Source of the DNA: Absidia repens | Lineage: Eukaryota; Mucoromycota; Mucoromycetes; Mucorales; Cunninghamellaceae | Direction: 5' to 3' | NCBI GenBank assembly: GCA_002105175.1 | Contig: MCGE01000005.1 | Location: forward strand, 1,860,001-1,924,000 | DNA: 64,000 nt | Shown here: positions 1-11,350 of the stretch, piece by piece | How the letters are laid out: the number at the start of each line of letters is the position of its first letter | Numbering within the stretch: position 1 is the stretch's first letter | The notes under the pieces: model-generated | Told to the model about the DNA's origin: nothing | Seen by the model: the letters and a program-made list of their open reading frames with translations, nothing else | Databases searched by the model: none | Program-made: the position numbers and the translations under genes

Positions 1-1015
1 TTTGCTACGATCACCTTTCTTGATTAGTGTTGACTAAAATTGTACTTCAATATACCACTCTTTTAGTATTTCTCATATCGTTCACTGTACATTAAATTTA
101 GTTTTACCATTTTCTCTTTAGACTAATGTTAAGCATTCCTTAGATCGCACTAGTCGCCTTCATGCTACCACCATCAGATTCCTTGCTGCAATGAACCCCG
201 TCCCTTTAGTTTAGTATTTGCCCAATATACTTCAATAAAATATGTCTTTTTTACTAACCATCCTTTGACCAATTATATACTGAGCAAAACCACTATTGTG
301 GCTATGAATTCTTTGAGTGACCTATCCAACACGTGCCTTTTAACCCTCCCTAATTAAAGCTACTCCGTATCCAAAGCCCCAGGAACTATTTGATAATCTC
401 AATCCACTTGACATGAAATGTGGGCTTAATTTCTGCTCTACCCATTCTTTCAGTAAAACTAGAACTTACCATGACTTATCCACTCTATTTACAGCACAGT
501 GCTGTATAGTGCTGTAAAATACATTCCCATACTAAATATATATTTATATATATATATATATATAAAGCGTGCTAGTTTTCTTTGTCAATGTGCCCTCTAC
601 CATTCATATTAGTTAACCAGGGCTACTGCTATGAGTTATTTCTCGAAGTAGCTAGCAGTTCTAGGATACCTAATATGAAAGACGTCCTTATTGCCGCATT
701 GCCATTCGTTTCAAACAACCAAGATTGTGTTGCTAAGATAGGCCTCCTAATCAACATTATAATCTCCATCAGATTGGATTTATTGTATATATCTATTTTA
801 GCATTTTAACTGCGTATAGTGTACATAAAAAAACAAACATTTTTTAAAAGAAAGGCAGAAGGCCCCAAAAGACTGTCCACCAAAGGGCAAAATGGCTGAG
901 ACATGAAGGCCCGTTCCTTTTTTTTTTCCGCACTCACAACCCCCCGCCCCCACATCGCCATAATATTGAAAATAAAGGATACACCTCAAAGGGCATTCAC
1001 TAAAATGCAAAATGA
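1..1015 (+). repeat. Degenerate 3' part of dispersed element (copy 1)
   Basis: The first 350 bases align in order with the distal part of the copy at 10.5-10.9 kb. Shared blocks include 'cctttcttgattagtg' at 16-31, a 'cttcaata(a)a(a)tatgtct' block near 228-247, and intervening 'taccaccatcagattccttgct'-like text. The element core (the 'gcatggggaaaccc' block) would lie to the left of the window. Further right, at about 862-905 and 985-1015, are two degenerate copies of a 'CACTAAAnTGCnAAATG'-type motif that also occurs at the far end of other copies. A (TA)n tract lies at about 538-562. There is no credible gene in 1-1582. Confidence 0.55.
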
Positions 1016-1582
1016 CGGACGTGTCTAATCCAATCCTTAAAAGACCCCCAATCGTTTTTTAGAAGAATTCTTTTTTCTTCAATTTGGAACCGCAATCTAA
1101 GTCCTTGTTCCATATTAAGCGACCCATGTACACTGTTAAGAAAAATGGAAAGCTAGCCGAGAAAACGTAATTTTATGGGTAAAAATGAGAGTGGCAGTGA
1201 AGGCCAAAGCTTTTTCTCTGTTCAAAAAAAAAAATAATTATAACGTGATAATCTGTGCTGAATCGTAGGTCACTCACTCCTTAACCGCCTTTCCCAAAAT
1301 CAGCACTTGTAGCAATCCTGGTTCCTACTATTCCTCTTCTAACTCATGTCATACATATGTGCTATTAAGTTTCCCTCACTATAATTAGGAAAAACGGCTA
1401 TCATATAAACATAGAGACTGAATTTTACCGCGAGAGTTAAGAAAGCGGGGATTCAAAGATATTAGCATAGGGGTATTCGGTGGCCAATCAATTTTTTGAT
1501 TTCAAAATACATGGCCCGTGACATTCTATGCATTATTTGTTTCCCTTTTCCTTTTCCCTCACCCTTCTTTTTTTCGTACACC

Positions 1583-3547
1583 ATGTCTTCATCCCTTTCT
1601 CAATGTTTACGGCAAAGGCAATGCAACAAATACAATACTTCGCGATCAAATACCTTTAACAAATTTAGTAAGTCACTTCATTTAATTCATCCTCACAGCG
1701 TCTTTTTGAGCTAAATGATCTATTTTTGCGAACTGTCTGTAGGTCGACAGGTCTACGGAGATCCCTTCTTTCTGAACAGAATGGTATTGGATAAAAGCTT
1801 GAAATCCCCAAACAATGTGTCAATATCCTCTCTATGGTAATTAAAAAAAAAAAAAAAAAACTGACATAGAAAATGGTTGCTAACCAAAATATTATTTTCT
1901 GAGAATATTATAGCTGGTCAGCTCAAGGCGATAGTTTAATATCAGGATCGCGATCAGGTCAACTTTGTCTTTGGCATCCGTTTGACGGCGGATTGTCTCT
2001 TTCTACCACAATTACTACAGGTACTACATGTTTCTGTTAATAAGAATAAAACGGAAGCAACTACTCTCTCCACAAAGCTATACTTGTACTCACTACTCAC
2101 TACCCACTACCCACCGCCTTTTTCTCCATTGTAGATGAACGGTCTTGTATTCACACTGCAAATTATATATCAAATGATCGCATTGTTTGCGGATCAGAAA
2201 CAGGAACCATATGTATATATGATCTCAACACTAGCAAATTAATCGATTCCTACTCATGCTCGAGATCAAGTACGCGGATAGAAATCAATGACAATAGCCA
2301 ACAAGAAGTTCTATCGTGCTCTGAAGATGGTAAATTTACAGCTCTGACATGTGAATATTTGAATTGTTGTTGTCTCACTCTACCTTATTCTATTCTAGGT
2401 ACTATTCGACATTTTGATCTTCGGCAACATCATGTGTGTGACAGGAGTCCACAATGCTCATGTATGCTATTTGATCTTAACAGCAACCATCAACTTGTGT
2501 CCAGTATCGATCCCATCAGACTCCAAAGTGTCTCCATCAATCCTCTTGTTCCATCCTATTTGGCAGTGGCTGGGTCCCAAAATTACGCTTACCTGCATGA
2601 TCGTCGTATGATATCAACGAGGCCTGTCGGACAATCCTTAGTTAAACTCTTTGCCAACAAAAATGGAATCAATGGCACCACTCAGAACGAATTATGTTAT
2701 TCAAATGTCTGCAAGTTTAGTAAGACCCATAGTGATACGGTAAAAAAAAAAAAAAGCAAATATTCGTCCCCTTTCCCTCCCCTCCAATATCATATGTTGC
2801 TATTATCAAAATACACTCTGACTTTTTATTTATAGCTTATGATAAATTGGTCAGACGATGACATTTATCTCTTCAATATATATGATGAATCTACCGCTGC
2901 AACTACGCTGTCTCAATTTGGAAACGAAATGGATGTGGATGTTGTCCAATACCGCTATCGTTACACAGGGCATCTGAACCCGTGGGTGGTAAGTATGATG
3001 TGAATAGAGAAAAAAGTCCGGTGACTAAGCCTATGACACTCTGCTCACCTGTTTTTGACATATGTAATGGTTAGAATGGTGAATGCATTGGTTTTTATGG
3101 ACTAGACGACGAATATATCATTTCTGGTACTGATGATGGTATGGTATTTATCTGGAATAGACGTAACGAAAAGGTGGTGCAAATGTTTAGAGTCAATCAA
3201 TCACCTGTCAATGCCGTGAAGGTAACAAAAAAAAAAAAAGTTGGAATGTGATTGCTAATATAGACTTGTAATTATTATTTTTATGATAGGGACATCCTTG
3301 CCTACCGATGATGGCAATTGCCGACTCAGATTCTTTTATCAAACTCTATACACCAAGATCGGAGCCACTGATGACATCCTCGGCAACACATCCTTTTGCT
3401 GAAACATCCTACTCCACAACGTCTCACATGTTTGAGGTCGATAGTCTGATCAAGCGCAATGAACAACTCAAGCACGGCCATCCATCCCATCTCGTTAACT
3501 ATTTGATCCAAAACGATAGTGGCCCTCCTCCATGTTATCTGCAATAG
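1583..3547 (+). CDS. WD40-repeat protein, DCAF6/DCAF8-like (candidate CUL4-DDB1 substrate receptor)
   Basis: Eight exons join in phase to 459 residues: 1583-1667, 1743-1836, 1914-2020, 2135-2329, 2399-2739, 2836-2988, 3075-3221 and 3290-3547. The translation shows successive WD40 blades: 'SGSRSGQLCLWHP' (exon 3), 'CGSETGTICIYDLNT' (exon 4), 'TIRHFDLR' (exon 5), 'SWSDDDIYLFNI'-type and 'YTGHLNPW' (exon 6), and 'ISGTDDGMVFIWNR' (exon 7). It ends with 'HPCLPMMAIADSDSFIKLYTP'. The order GH..N, SGSDDG.(I/V)F(I/V)W, then VN.(V/A).HP..P.(L/M)A.(S/A) is typical of DDB1-CUL4-associated factors of the DCAF5/6/8 group, which recruit substrates for ubiquitination, usually in the nucleus. That role is inferred from family. 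The start ATG at 1583 opens a short basic leader and is the least certain part. Intron 5 has a poly(A) run directly after the donor. Confidence 0.8.
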
Positions 3548-3859
3548 AATAGAATTTTTTCATCACCTGATTTAGTTATTATTACATTATTTACTTTATT
3601 ATTTTTTACAACCATTCTTCTCCCCCCATTGTTTACTTTATGATTGCTCCTCCCTCCCCGCGTCCCTCTTTTCAAAATAATAATAAAAAAACTTCAAACA
3701 CGTTTCGAATTTTAATCCGTTTTATACTTTTTTCATATGTCAATGCTGTGCCCATGTGTAGATAACTGACATAAAAATCGTCATGAAAATTGTCTTGCTA
3801 TTTTGTCTTTCTTGTCTCTATTCATTTTTATTAACAATACTGCTTTTATATATTTAACA
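3548..3859. other. Intergenic spacer between the DCAF-like and Vip1-like genes
   Basis: AT-rich spacer between two co-oriented genes. It holds the probable 3' UTR of the WD40 gene, with 'aataataaaaaaa' near 3678 as a candidate polyadenylation signal, and the promoter or leader of the next gene. No open frame with coding character was seen. Confidence 0.5.
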
Positions 3860-5119
3860 ATGATCCAATGGTCATCAATCACGGTATGTGTGTTTTTGCT
3901 TTTGTATGAAATGCGATTACTCCGCTATCAATTGTTTATCGTATGTGCAGGAATTCATCCTGGTGCGTTTTTTTATGTTATATATTATAGCTTCCCGGTA
4001 CCCCATCCCCAAATTATATTCTTGTCCATAATATTTCATTGAAATCAACCGAGAAAACAGGTAAAAAACGGTTAACACCGTCCAAATTCCAAGATGTGCA
4101 ACCTTATTAAAGATATTAATCCATTTTATGATTAATAGTCAAGGAATTTTTCCTTTTTTGCGGAAAAATCAAAGAATTTGAAATGCAATTGTAAGTTTTC
4201 CCGGATGCAGATTGGGATCCAAATCCAGGAACGCCTCATAATTTTTTTTTTTTTTTTTTTTTTTTCAGTGATGATGATGATACCAGCCAAACTGCTCTAA
4301 TTCATTTCGAGCATGAAGAAGCTGCTAAAACAGCTTCTTTACTTAGCAACGGTACGGTAACATTAAGACAACAGCAAACATATGATACTGTATATGCTAA
4401 CAGCGAATTGCCCCTCATATCTTATGTGTATTCACATTAGCTTTGATTGATGAATCACATATCTCTGCCTCTCCTTATTATTCATCTAGTATATCATTTG
4501 ATGACAAGACAAGCGATGATGATACTGAAGGCAGCATCAGTCAAGAATCCAAGCTGAAAACAAGTATTATCGCCGAAATTCTTGCCAATGGTTATAATTT
4601 ACAGGATCAAGTGGTTGCAAAAGGCCTGGAATACGATCATCAATATCATTTTTCGACCAAGCTTTCAGGGTATTTGACCGCTTTACAATATAACGGTAAG
4701 TCGATCTATCTCATTATTGCATAATACAGTATATATTAACCCCTTCATCCCCCCCCATTTTTTTTAAAAAAAAATAATGGTGACGACTGTTAGTCAAACA
4801 GTTTGATGAACATTATCGCATTTGGGACAAGGCAGTTGAAATGGACCAAAAGTTTAAAATTCAAGAAAAAATGGAACTAGCAATGAAGAAAGCCCAAGAA
4901 GCTTTAAATACACCCACTGGCCAAAAAATCCATGACTTGGCAAATCAAACCATGTCGCACATTGCTGCTGTCCATTATGAAGCTAAGCGTATCCAGAATG
5001 ATAAAGGAAATGCGGGTAATGATTCGACGTTATCCTCTGAGAAACATTATAATGAACCACTTGTCACTTCTACATCAGCAACCACTACCATTCCTCTTGC
5101 TGTTGCTGGTTCAGCTTGA
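3860..5119 (+). CDS. vip1: Vip1-like RRM protein
   Basis: Exons 3860-3883, 3991-4060, 4139-4190, 4269-4351, 4441-4695 and 4794-5119 join in phase to 269 residues. The RRM is split over four exons. Beta-1 reads 'YILVHNISLKSTEKTVKEFF', followed by the RNP-like 'FLFCGKIKEFEM' and 'TALIHFEHEEAAKTASLL'. The C-terminal part carries the features conserved in fission-yeast Vip1 and its fungal relatives: 'IIAEILANGYNLQDQVV', a Tyr/Phe-rich amphipathic stretch, and 'TPTGQKIHDLA'. It ends in a helix with 'HYEAKRI'. The family is thought to bind RNA; its cellular role is poorly known. The first exon is uncertain: a 12-nt micro-exon at 3951-3962, with its own AG and GT, could be included without changing phase, giving 273 residues. 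The intron before 4269 carries a poly(T) run of about 25 next to its acceptor. Confidence 0.8.
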
Positions 5120-5230
5120 TCTTGAATTACTGTCGTCTATCGGAATTTTAAAAAATAAAATTTTTGTTATAAATTTTTCTACCCCTTTTTTTTTCTTCTT
5201 CTTTCCTTCAACCCTATTTAAAATGTGATC

Positions 5231-7395
5231 ATGGCTACAAAGACTATTCCTGAAGACTTATCTTATTATATCAAAGTTGACACCAAAAAGCGACGCTTCG
5301 AGCATGATGAACAGCAACCACGATGTAACACGTCGCCTTCAACAAAAACGACAACGAAAATAGCGACCAAGAACCTTGCACAAACTTGGCTGGCATTTCA
5401 AAACAAAACTCGTGTTAGGTCGAGTTTTTTGGCGACGATGGCACGGCTGAAACGACAGCTGCTGTTTTCGATTGATTTCTTTGTAGATGAACTCAATTTG
5501 ACTTCTTTGCCAACTTCTGAACTTACTTCCATGCTAATGATATATCACACTTGGTCCCGGCAAGCTCATGGTATGATGCCATTGATATCGTTTTTACTTC
5601 CTCTGATCGTCCAAGTACCCAACGCCCCAATACATCATCAACCATCCGCTGATCTTACAAGGTGCTTGCATGATTTGAAGAACACGCTTGTGGTGCAAGA
5701 TTACCTGGAAGCTATCCTGACGTATCTGACTGGACCCGGTACTTTGAACAAATCCGCAGTACAAATATGGCTTGATACTCTTTTCAAACCATATCGACGG
5801 ACACTTGCACAATACTCTTCTAGGTAAAATTTTCTCTTTTTTTTTGAATTGTATACAACCGTTACTAATTTTATCCCCTCTTACCCTTTATTAGTGCTTC
5901 TACTGTGTCTGCACTAGATTTCTATTTGACTTATTTTGAATTGTTTGCTGATACCCGACGCCTAAAATGGCTATCATGGCAAGAACGCAAGGCTTGGGTA
6001 GAAAAGGAATGGATCTACTGGACACCCGCAATAGACAACCGGGCCTCGAATCACATGGAAATATGGATGCTGACCAAATCTGACACTCTGCTGAATCAAG
6101 GTAAAATATAGTGTGCGTTGCTCTGTGATCAAGATAGGTTCTCAATATATGTCATCCATCTCATGATATTCTTCTTTCTCACGTAGAAATGACGGATCTG
6201 GAAGTAGATCTGCTGCTACAGAAAAATGTGATATGGTTATCGGAAGCTGACGAGGAGAATAATATGGGACCGGCCTCATCAACCATTTTCACTTTCCTCA
6301 TGGGCCAATATTCAAAAGGCAAGGTAAGCTAATGACAAAAAGAAAAAGAGGAAATATGGATCAAATATCAACCACTTTTCTTCCCCGCCTTGCACTTCTT
6401 TTAGGTACCTAATATGCGACTTTTGTATGGTGTCTTTGGAAAACATTGTGCGGCGCTGGTGGAGACTGGACTGGACACTACGGAAATTGTTACAATATTG
6501 GAAATAGCACACCAGCTCATACTTGAACACCTCCAAGGTCCTACAGACGTTATTGCTTTATTAATGTCTTTGGTACAAATTGCTTTACATCACATGGCAT
6601 CACTTTTGCCATACGCGCAATGGTTTCAGGTAAGATGACCATTCAATACATACATATATGACAAATATACTGAGCTTTTTCTTTATTTTTTCTTTTTATC
6701 CTATTTGGTTTTCCTATTGCAATTTCACCATATAGACTACATTTGTCAATTCTTCTTCCACAATTCTGAAAAGCAAACACCAATATCAACTGTGGTTGAA
6801 GCATATGGAAACAATGATACCCTATGAAATGACTACTGTCCTTCAGGTAATTTGACCGTGCATAAAAACGAAAATGAAGCAAACTGACTGATCTACCTAT
6901 ATACACCAAATTGTTTAGATTCACGCCAAGGCATTGATGGATAGCGCCATATATACGCAAGCCTCACGATATATCACTTCTGTCAAAGCCAAATTACTGG
7001 CACTCGGCGTGGATGCGGCTTTGCGATATTATCCATCACGTCTGGATACGCCTTTATTGTCTGACTTAATATCTCCATCTTGTGGTGACATTGGTGGCAG
7101 CATCAGCAAGGGCAAGCTAGGTGGCAGTGGCAACAACCATATCGTAAAATATCGACCAGCGGAACTACAGAAATTGATGGACAGATATGGTGATACGGAG
7201 ACGGTACCTCAAAGCTTATGGGAGGATTCCATCTTCCGCCCCAAGTGGTTCAAGCAAACCTTTTTACCGGCTCTTATGATTGACTGGAAACCCACAGATA
7301 CCCTCACCCTTACCCGACGTGCTCATATGATCAAGTCCTTCCAGCGGAAGGGAAAAGTGCCGATCTCGCTGCTGGAACAATATCAACAAACCTAG
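5231..7395 (+). CDS. Fanconi anaemia group A (FANCA)-like helical protein, N-terminal-type region only
   Basis: Six exons join exactly to 582 residues: 5231-5823, 5895-6100, 6187-6323, 6405-6629, 6736-6846 and 6919-7395. It is all-helical with no enzymatic motif. From memory of human FANCA, several stretches line up in order in its N-terminal half: 'YAQWFQTTF' before a Ser/Lys segment; 'LWLKHMETMIPYE' then 'LQIHAKAL'; a 'YITSVKAKLLALGV' helix; and 'EDSIFRPKWFKQTFLPAL', which matches the human segment with SIFRR..Y...FLPALL. After these comes a basic 'IKSFQRKGKVPISLLEQY' close to the human LKRA.KIP.SLY motif. In animals FANCA belongs to the Fanconi core complex for interstrand-crosslink repair. 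If correct, this homologue stops soon after that segment and lacks the long C-terminal half. A poly-Gly/Ser insertion sits at about residues 475-492. Homology by eye is good but not proven. Confidence 0.6.
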
Positions 7396-8299
7396 GCGTA
7401 TAGAAAGTCGTTATCCCTTTAGTTTAGACCTAGCCCCTTTCCCATCTCTCTATTTATAATCCATCGATATCTCTCTTTCTTTGAGGGGTACCCTTAGTGT
7501 CTTCTATAATAAAAACTTGATTATTTGAACACAACTTGTCTATAGTTTTTTGCTCTATTTATATATTTGTCTATGAACCTTGGTAGATTTAAGTACTTGT
7601 AAACGCATGCATGTGTGCGGGTTTTTTATATATAGTGTATATGTAGCATGTGTGTGTGTTTCTGAACCAAACAGTAAAGCGCAGTTCAGAAAGACCTCAA
7701 AAAAAAAAGGCGCGGTCTCACGGAAAATAGTAAAGATTTTTAAATTTGATATTAAAGCTTTTATTCACGCAATATAATAGTAAAGGTGAAAAGGAATATT
7801 TTTATGTGGTTGGGGTAATTCTTGTTGAACAGTATTAAAGATAAACTGTCATCAAATTTTTAAAGCCCAGCTACTAGATTACCAGTGCTAAAACGGTGTT
7901 GCTTTTTGCCGCCTTTCTCTACCCAATCCCACCCCTTTAATTCTCTTTTCCACCAATCAATTCTTCCAGTTTTCTCCTTCTTCCAAGTTAGCTTTGAGAA
8001 TAAAATTGCTCAATTAGAGGACATTATTACTCCTGCACCCTACTGAGGCTCCATCACTCAGAACGATTTAATTGTAAATCATGAAAAATATCATTTTTCG
8101 CTGAAAATGAGCTGAGGCACTATATAACCCACTTCGTTATATCTCTTTTCCATCAATCAATGTGGTGGACGAAGTCTATTTAGTACGCAACCCATTTCTT
8201 TTTCACACACACGCACACGTCCCAGTTTTTTTTTTTTTTTTTTCTATGTTCATGCATACCCATTCGATAAAAGAAACAAAGTAAATGTATGACAGATAG

Positions 8300-8640
8300 A
8301 CCAATGATAAAAACAGACAAGCTTATTTTATTGTGATGTAGCTACTGTAGTTACAAACTATGACAAACTAACATTAAACTAAACTATTGGTGGTTCAGTT
8401 GTGCTATGGTGAGATGCTATAGTGAGGTTAATCGAACGGCGGTCCCAAATCACGAATCCAAAATGAAAGGGTTTCCCCATGATATTTGTATTGCATTTTT
8501 CTAAAATGCCCCTGATTCAAATTCTAATACTAATCCAAGATCATCATCATTTCATGAAAAAAAGGGGGGGGGAAAGAATGAGAAAAAGGGAAACGACATG
8601 ATAAATAAAAAAAAAGGTGTGCGGAGTATAAATATTGCCA
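8300..8640 (-). repeat. Dispersed element, subfamily 2 (copy 2)
   Basis: Read on the minus strand, it opens with 'TTTATACTCCGCACACC', has a T-rich stretch, then 'GATGATCTTGGATTAGTAT', then the subfamily-2 text 'CAGGGGCATTTTAGAAAAAT'. Next come the shared core 'CATGGGGAAACCCTTTCATT' (minus of about 8464-8483) and 'AGTTTAGTTTAATGTTAGTT', and the copy ends at an 'AATAAAATAAGC' motif. Subfamily 2 replaces the 'AGAAGGGGTTTCAG' segment of subfamily 1 with 'GGGGCATTTT(A/C)GAAAAATGC'. Confidence 0.6.
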
Positions 8641-9399
8641 CCGCCTTCTTTTTTTCTCATAATTAGCTGTTGAAGGGAGTTATTTGTGGAATACCCTCTT
8701 ATTTTGAAATGAATGCTCCCAGTGCTGAAGTCAATTACTTTTTCATGCAAACCATCCACTCATTTTATTTGAATAAATTTTAATAATTTTTGTTACTATA
8801 TGTATATATGATTTTTTTGAATGAGTTTTTTGGGGGTGTGTGGGGGTGTGGGTGGGGCCGAGCAGGGGCGAGGCGGGGGGGCTGGTTATATATTAAAAAG
8901 AAAATGGACCGTAAGAAAACTCAGCTAATAACTTCAATTTCGTTTTTTTCCCTCTGATTCTTTTTTTTTTTTTTTTTTTTCAAACAGAGCCCTAGACAAC
9001 CACCATTGGATCCCAAGGGGCTGTCCGTCCTTTTTTTTTTTTTTTTTTTTTCTCAATGTTGCCCACCCATAGTGCCAAATCACAGAGTCTTCCATCAAAA
9101 CCCACACTTCAGAAACTTCTTGTCACTAAGTAGCTACATAATTAATACTATTCTGAACTTTGTTCTTCAATATACCCCATCACAATAAAATGCCCTGTAA
9201 TAGCTGTTTTTTCACACAAACACATCCCTGTTTTCCTTTCTACGCACAAACTTATAGACTTGGTAGAAGAAACCTCCATAATACCCAATCCGTTCCTTTT
9301 CATATATATATATATATAGACACACTTTTTTTTTCTATGCATATGTAATACATATTCGTTGAAGCTCATCATGTATACGTACAACAATGAAACTAATTA

Positions 9400-9725
9400 T
9401 GAGAAAAAGAACATATTTATTCAGACGAATATACAAACGATGACAAACTATTACTAAACTAATGAGTGCTAATCTACATACTGTCGTTCCTAAATCCTTC
9501 ATCCAAAATGAAAGCGTTTCCCCATGATGTTTGTTTTGCGTTTTTTAAGATGCCCCTAATTCAAGTTCTAACACTAATCCTAGATCACCAATTCCCCAAT
9601 GAGCCTTGCCATCATATCATTCAGACGATCATGAAGGAAAAAAATAAAAAAGAAAGAAAAAGAGCGAAAAAAAAGGGGACCAAAAAAATAAAAATAAAAA
9701 GCAAAATGCGGAGCCTGAATCATCC
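9400..9725 (-). repeat. Dispersed element, subfamily 2 (copy 3)
   Basis: Minus-strand copy with the order seen at 8.3 kb: 'GGCTCCGCATTTTGC' box, pyrimidine-rich run (purine-rich on the plus strand, 9640-9700), 'GATCTAGGATTAGTGTTAG', 'GGGGCATCTTAAAAAACGC', core 'CATGGGGAAACGCTTTCATT' (one change in the GGGGAAACCC block), 'AGTTTAGTAATAGTTTGTC' and a terminal 'TGAATAAATATG'. It lies about 1 kb from copy 2 in the same orientation. Confidence 0.55.
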
Positions 9726-10189
9726 AGCTTTTTTTTTTATGTCAAAAAATTATGGAACTGCAAATAAAAATTAAATAAACGGGCAATCGCCATAATTACC
9801 ATATAGCATAATTCGTTTTATCTTTCAGTGGAAAGGCAGTTGCAACCACTACATAATCAAACTCTAATCTCTCCGACGAATTTCAAGTAAGCTATTATTT
9901 CAGCACACAAAAAACCCATTGACGACGAGGTGAGCACGGCGGTTGGGCCCCAAGGGGCCGCCCACTAAAGTACGAAATGGCGGAGGCTTTAACCCTATCC
10001 CATCGAAACCCACACTTTAACCAAGAACTGTGACACCCAGTAAATCGAAAGATTTCCAAAAGCTCCAGCGGAGCGCCAGAGCGTTTATTCTTGATAATAA
10101 TAAAAACACCTTGAGCATTTAAAGTTGGTCAGGTTTTGGCTCAGGGTAATGACATTTACCATCCAAAAATATTTCAAATTCCGTCCGCA

Positions 10190-11350
10190 TGAAATATTTT
10201 TTTCTTTCTCTCCCGCCTATTTTTATTTTTGCGGCTCTCTTTCTTTTTGATCACTTCATTTTTTCATCACCATTTAACTTCCCTGGTGTTATTTTGGACC
10301 TAGAATAGTGTCAAGACTAGTTTAGAAGGGGTATTAGCTCAGGGATTACAAGATGCATGGGGAAACCCTTCCATTTTGAATCTAGGATCTGAAGGCACCA
10401 AAAAAGTTGGCTTTTTGGAGCCTTCATTAGCTTAGTTTAGTGTTGGCTTGTCTCTATTATTTAAATAAAGCATGTCTCTTTTTACTTGTTTCAATGAAAT
10501 ATGTCTCAGTAGTGTCTCCTATGTTCTGAACAATAGATTTCTTACTCGTACCATGACCTTTCTTGATTAGTGCAGGTTAATGTTATGCTACAAAAACAAA
10601 TACCCCTTGAGACAACTCTTCCCTTGTGCAGTATAACAGATCCATTTTTATAAATATCTTTCTAGATTAATGTTGACCATTTTGCAATTCTTCCGTTAGT
10701 CTTCCTGATGATCCCTCCAATAGATCCTTCCATTAAATCCTTTGTTAGAATGAATCCCTCATCTCTAGTTTTAGTAGTTACCAATACACTTCAATAAAGT
10801 ATGTTTTTTTATTATCTATCTTCTGACCCGTCTGATAATGAACAATGTAGATATTATAGCTGTTTTGCTAGCGCCATACTAAACACTTGCATTTTAGCTC
10901 TCCTACTACAACTACTTTTCTCCTTAGTGATTGGCGGCCATAGATCACTTAGTATGAATGGTGGCTATATTTCCGCTCTACCAATCATATAAATCACTGT
11001 AGATTATTTTACACTATTTATAGCTTATCTGTGAGTATTTGTCCTCTCCCCCCCCCTGACACTTAGTGAATACTGACATGCCTCGCTGGCTGAATATGAT
11101 ATGTAGCCCTATTCCCGCTCCGGCATTCATGTTTATGAACATAGGACGCACAGCCAGTATAACCTCCAGTCGGCCGTACATACTGTATATATTCAGCTGG
11201 TCATCTTTTTATTTTATATTTTATATTTTATATTTTTTATTTACGTGATAAAACAATGGAGCTAAACTGAAGTCGGTCGAGTCTCAAAGGCGCATGCATA
11301 CTACAATGCAAAATAGTAGACGGTTGTTTAATTTCATTACAAATCACACT
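10190..11350 (+). repeat. Dispersed element, subfamily 1 with long distal part (copy 4)
   Basis: Plus-strand copy. It begins near 'TTCAAATTCCGTCCGCATG' (10176-10194), continues with a pyrimidine-rich leader, then 'GTGTCAAGACTAGTTTAGAA', 'CAGGGATTACAAGATGCATG' and the 'GGGGAAACCC' core at about 10359-10368. Next come 'GGAGCCTTCATTAGCTTAGT' and an 'AAATAAAGCATGTCTC' motif at about 10462. The distal part (10520-10830) is collinear with window positions 1-290, and a degenerate 'ACTACAATGCAAAATAG' block near 11300 matches the far motif of other copies. It is the best reference copy because both halves are present. Confidence 0.65.

Noticed and set aside
9466..9774. 102-codon lysine-rich open frame
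   Set aside because: It runs through a minus-strand repeat copy and an A/G-rich tract; no codon bias or homology.
10330..10375. Dispersed element as a tRNA-derived SINE (TTAGCTCAGGGATTACAAG resembles box A)
   Set aside because: Only one copy has the TAGCTCAG form; others read TTTCAGATCAGG. No box B occurs at the expected distance, so RNA polymerase III origin is not supported.
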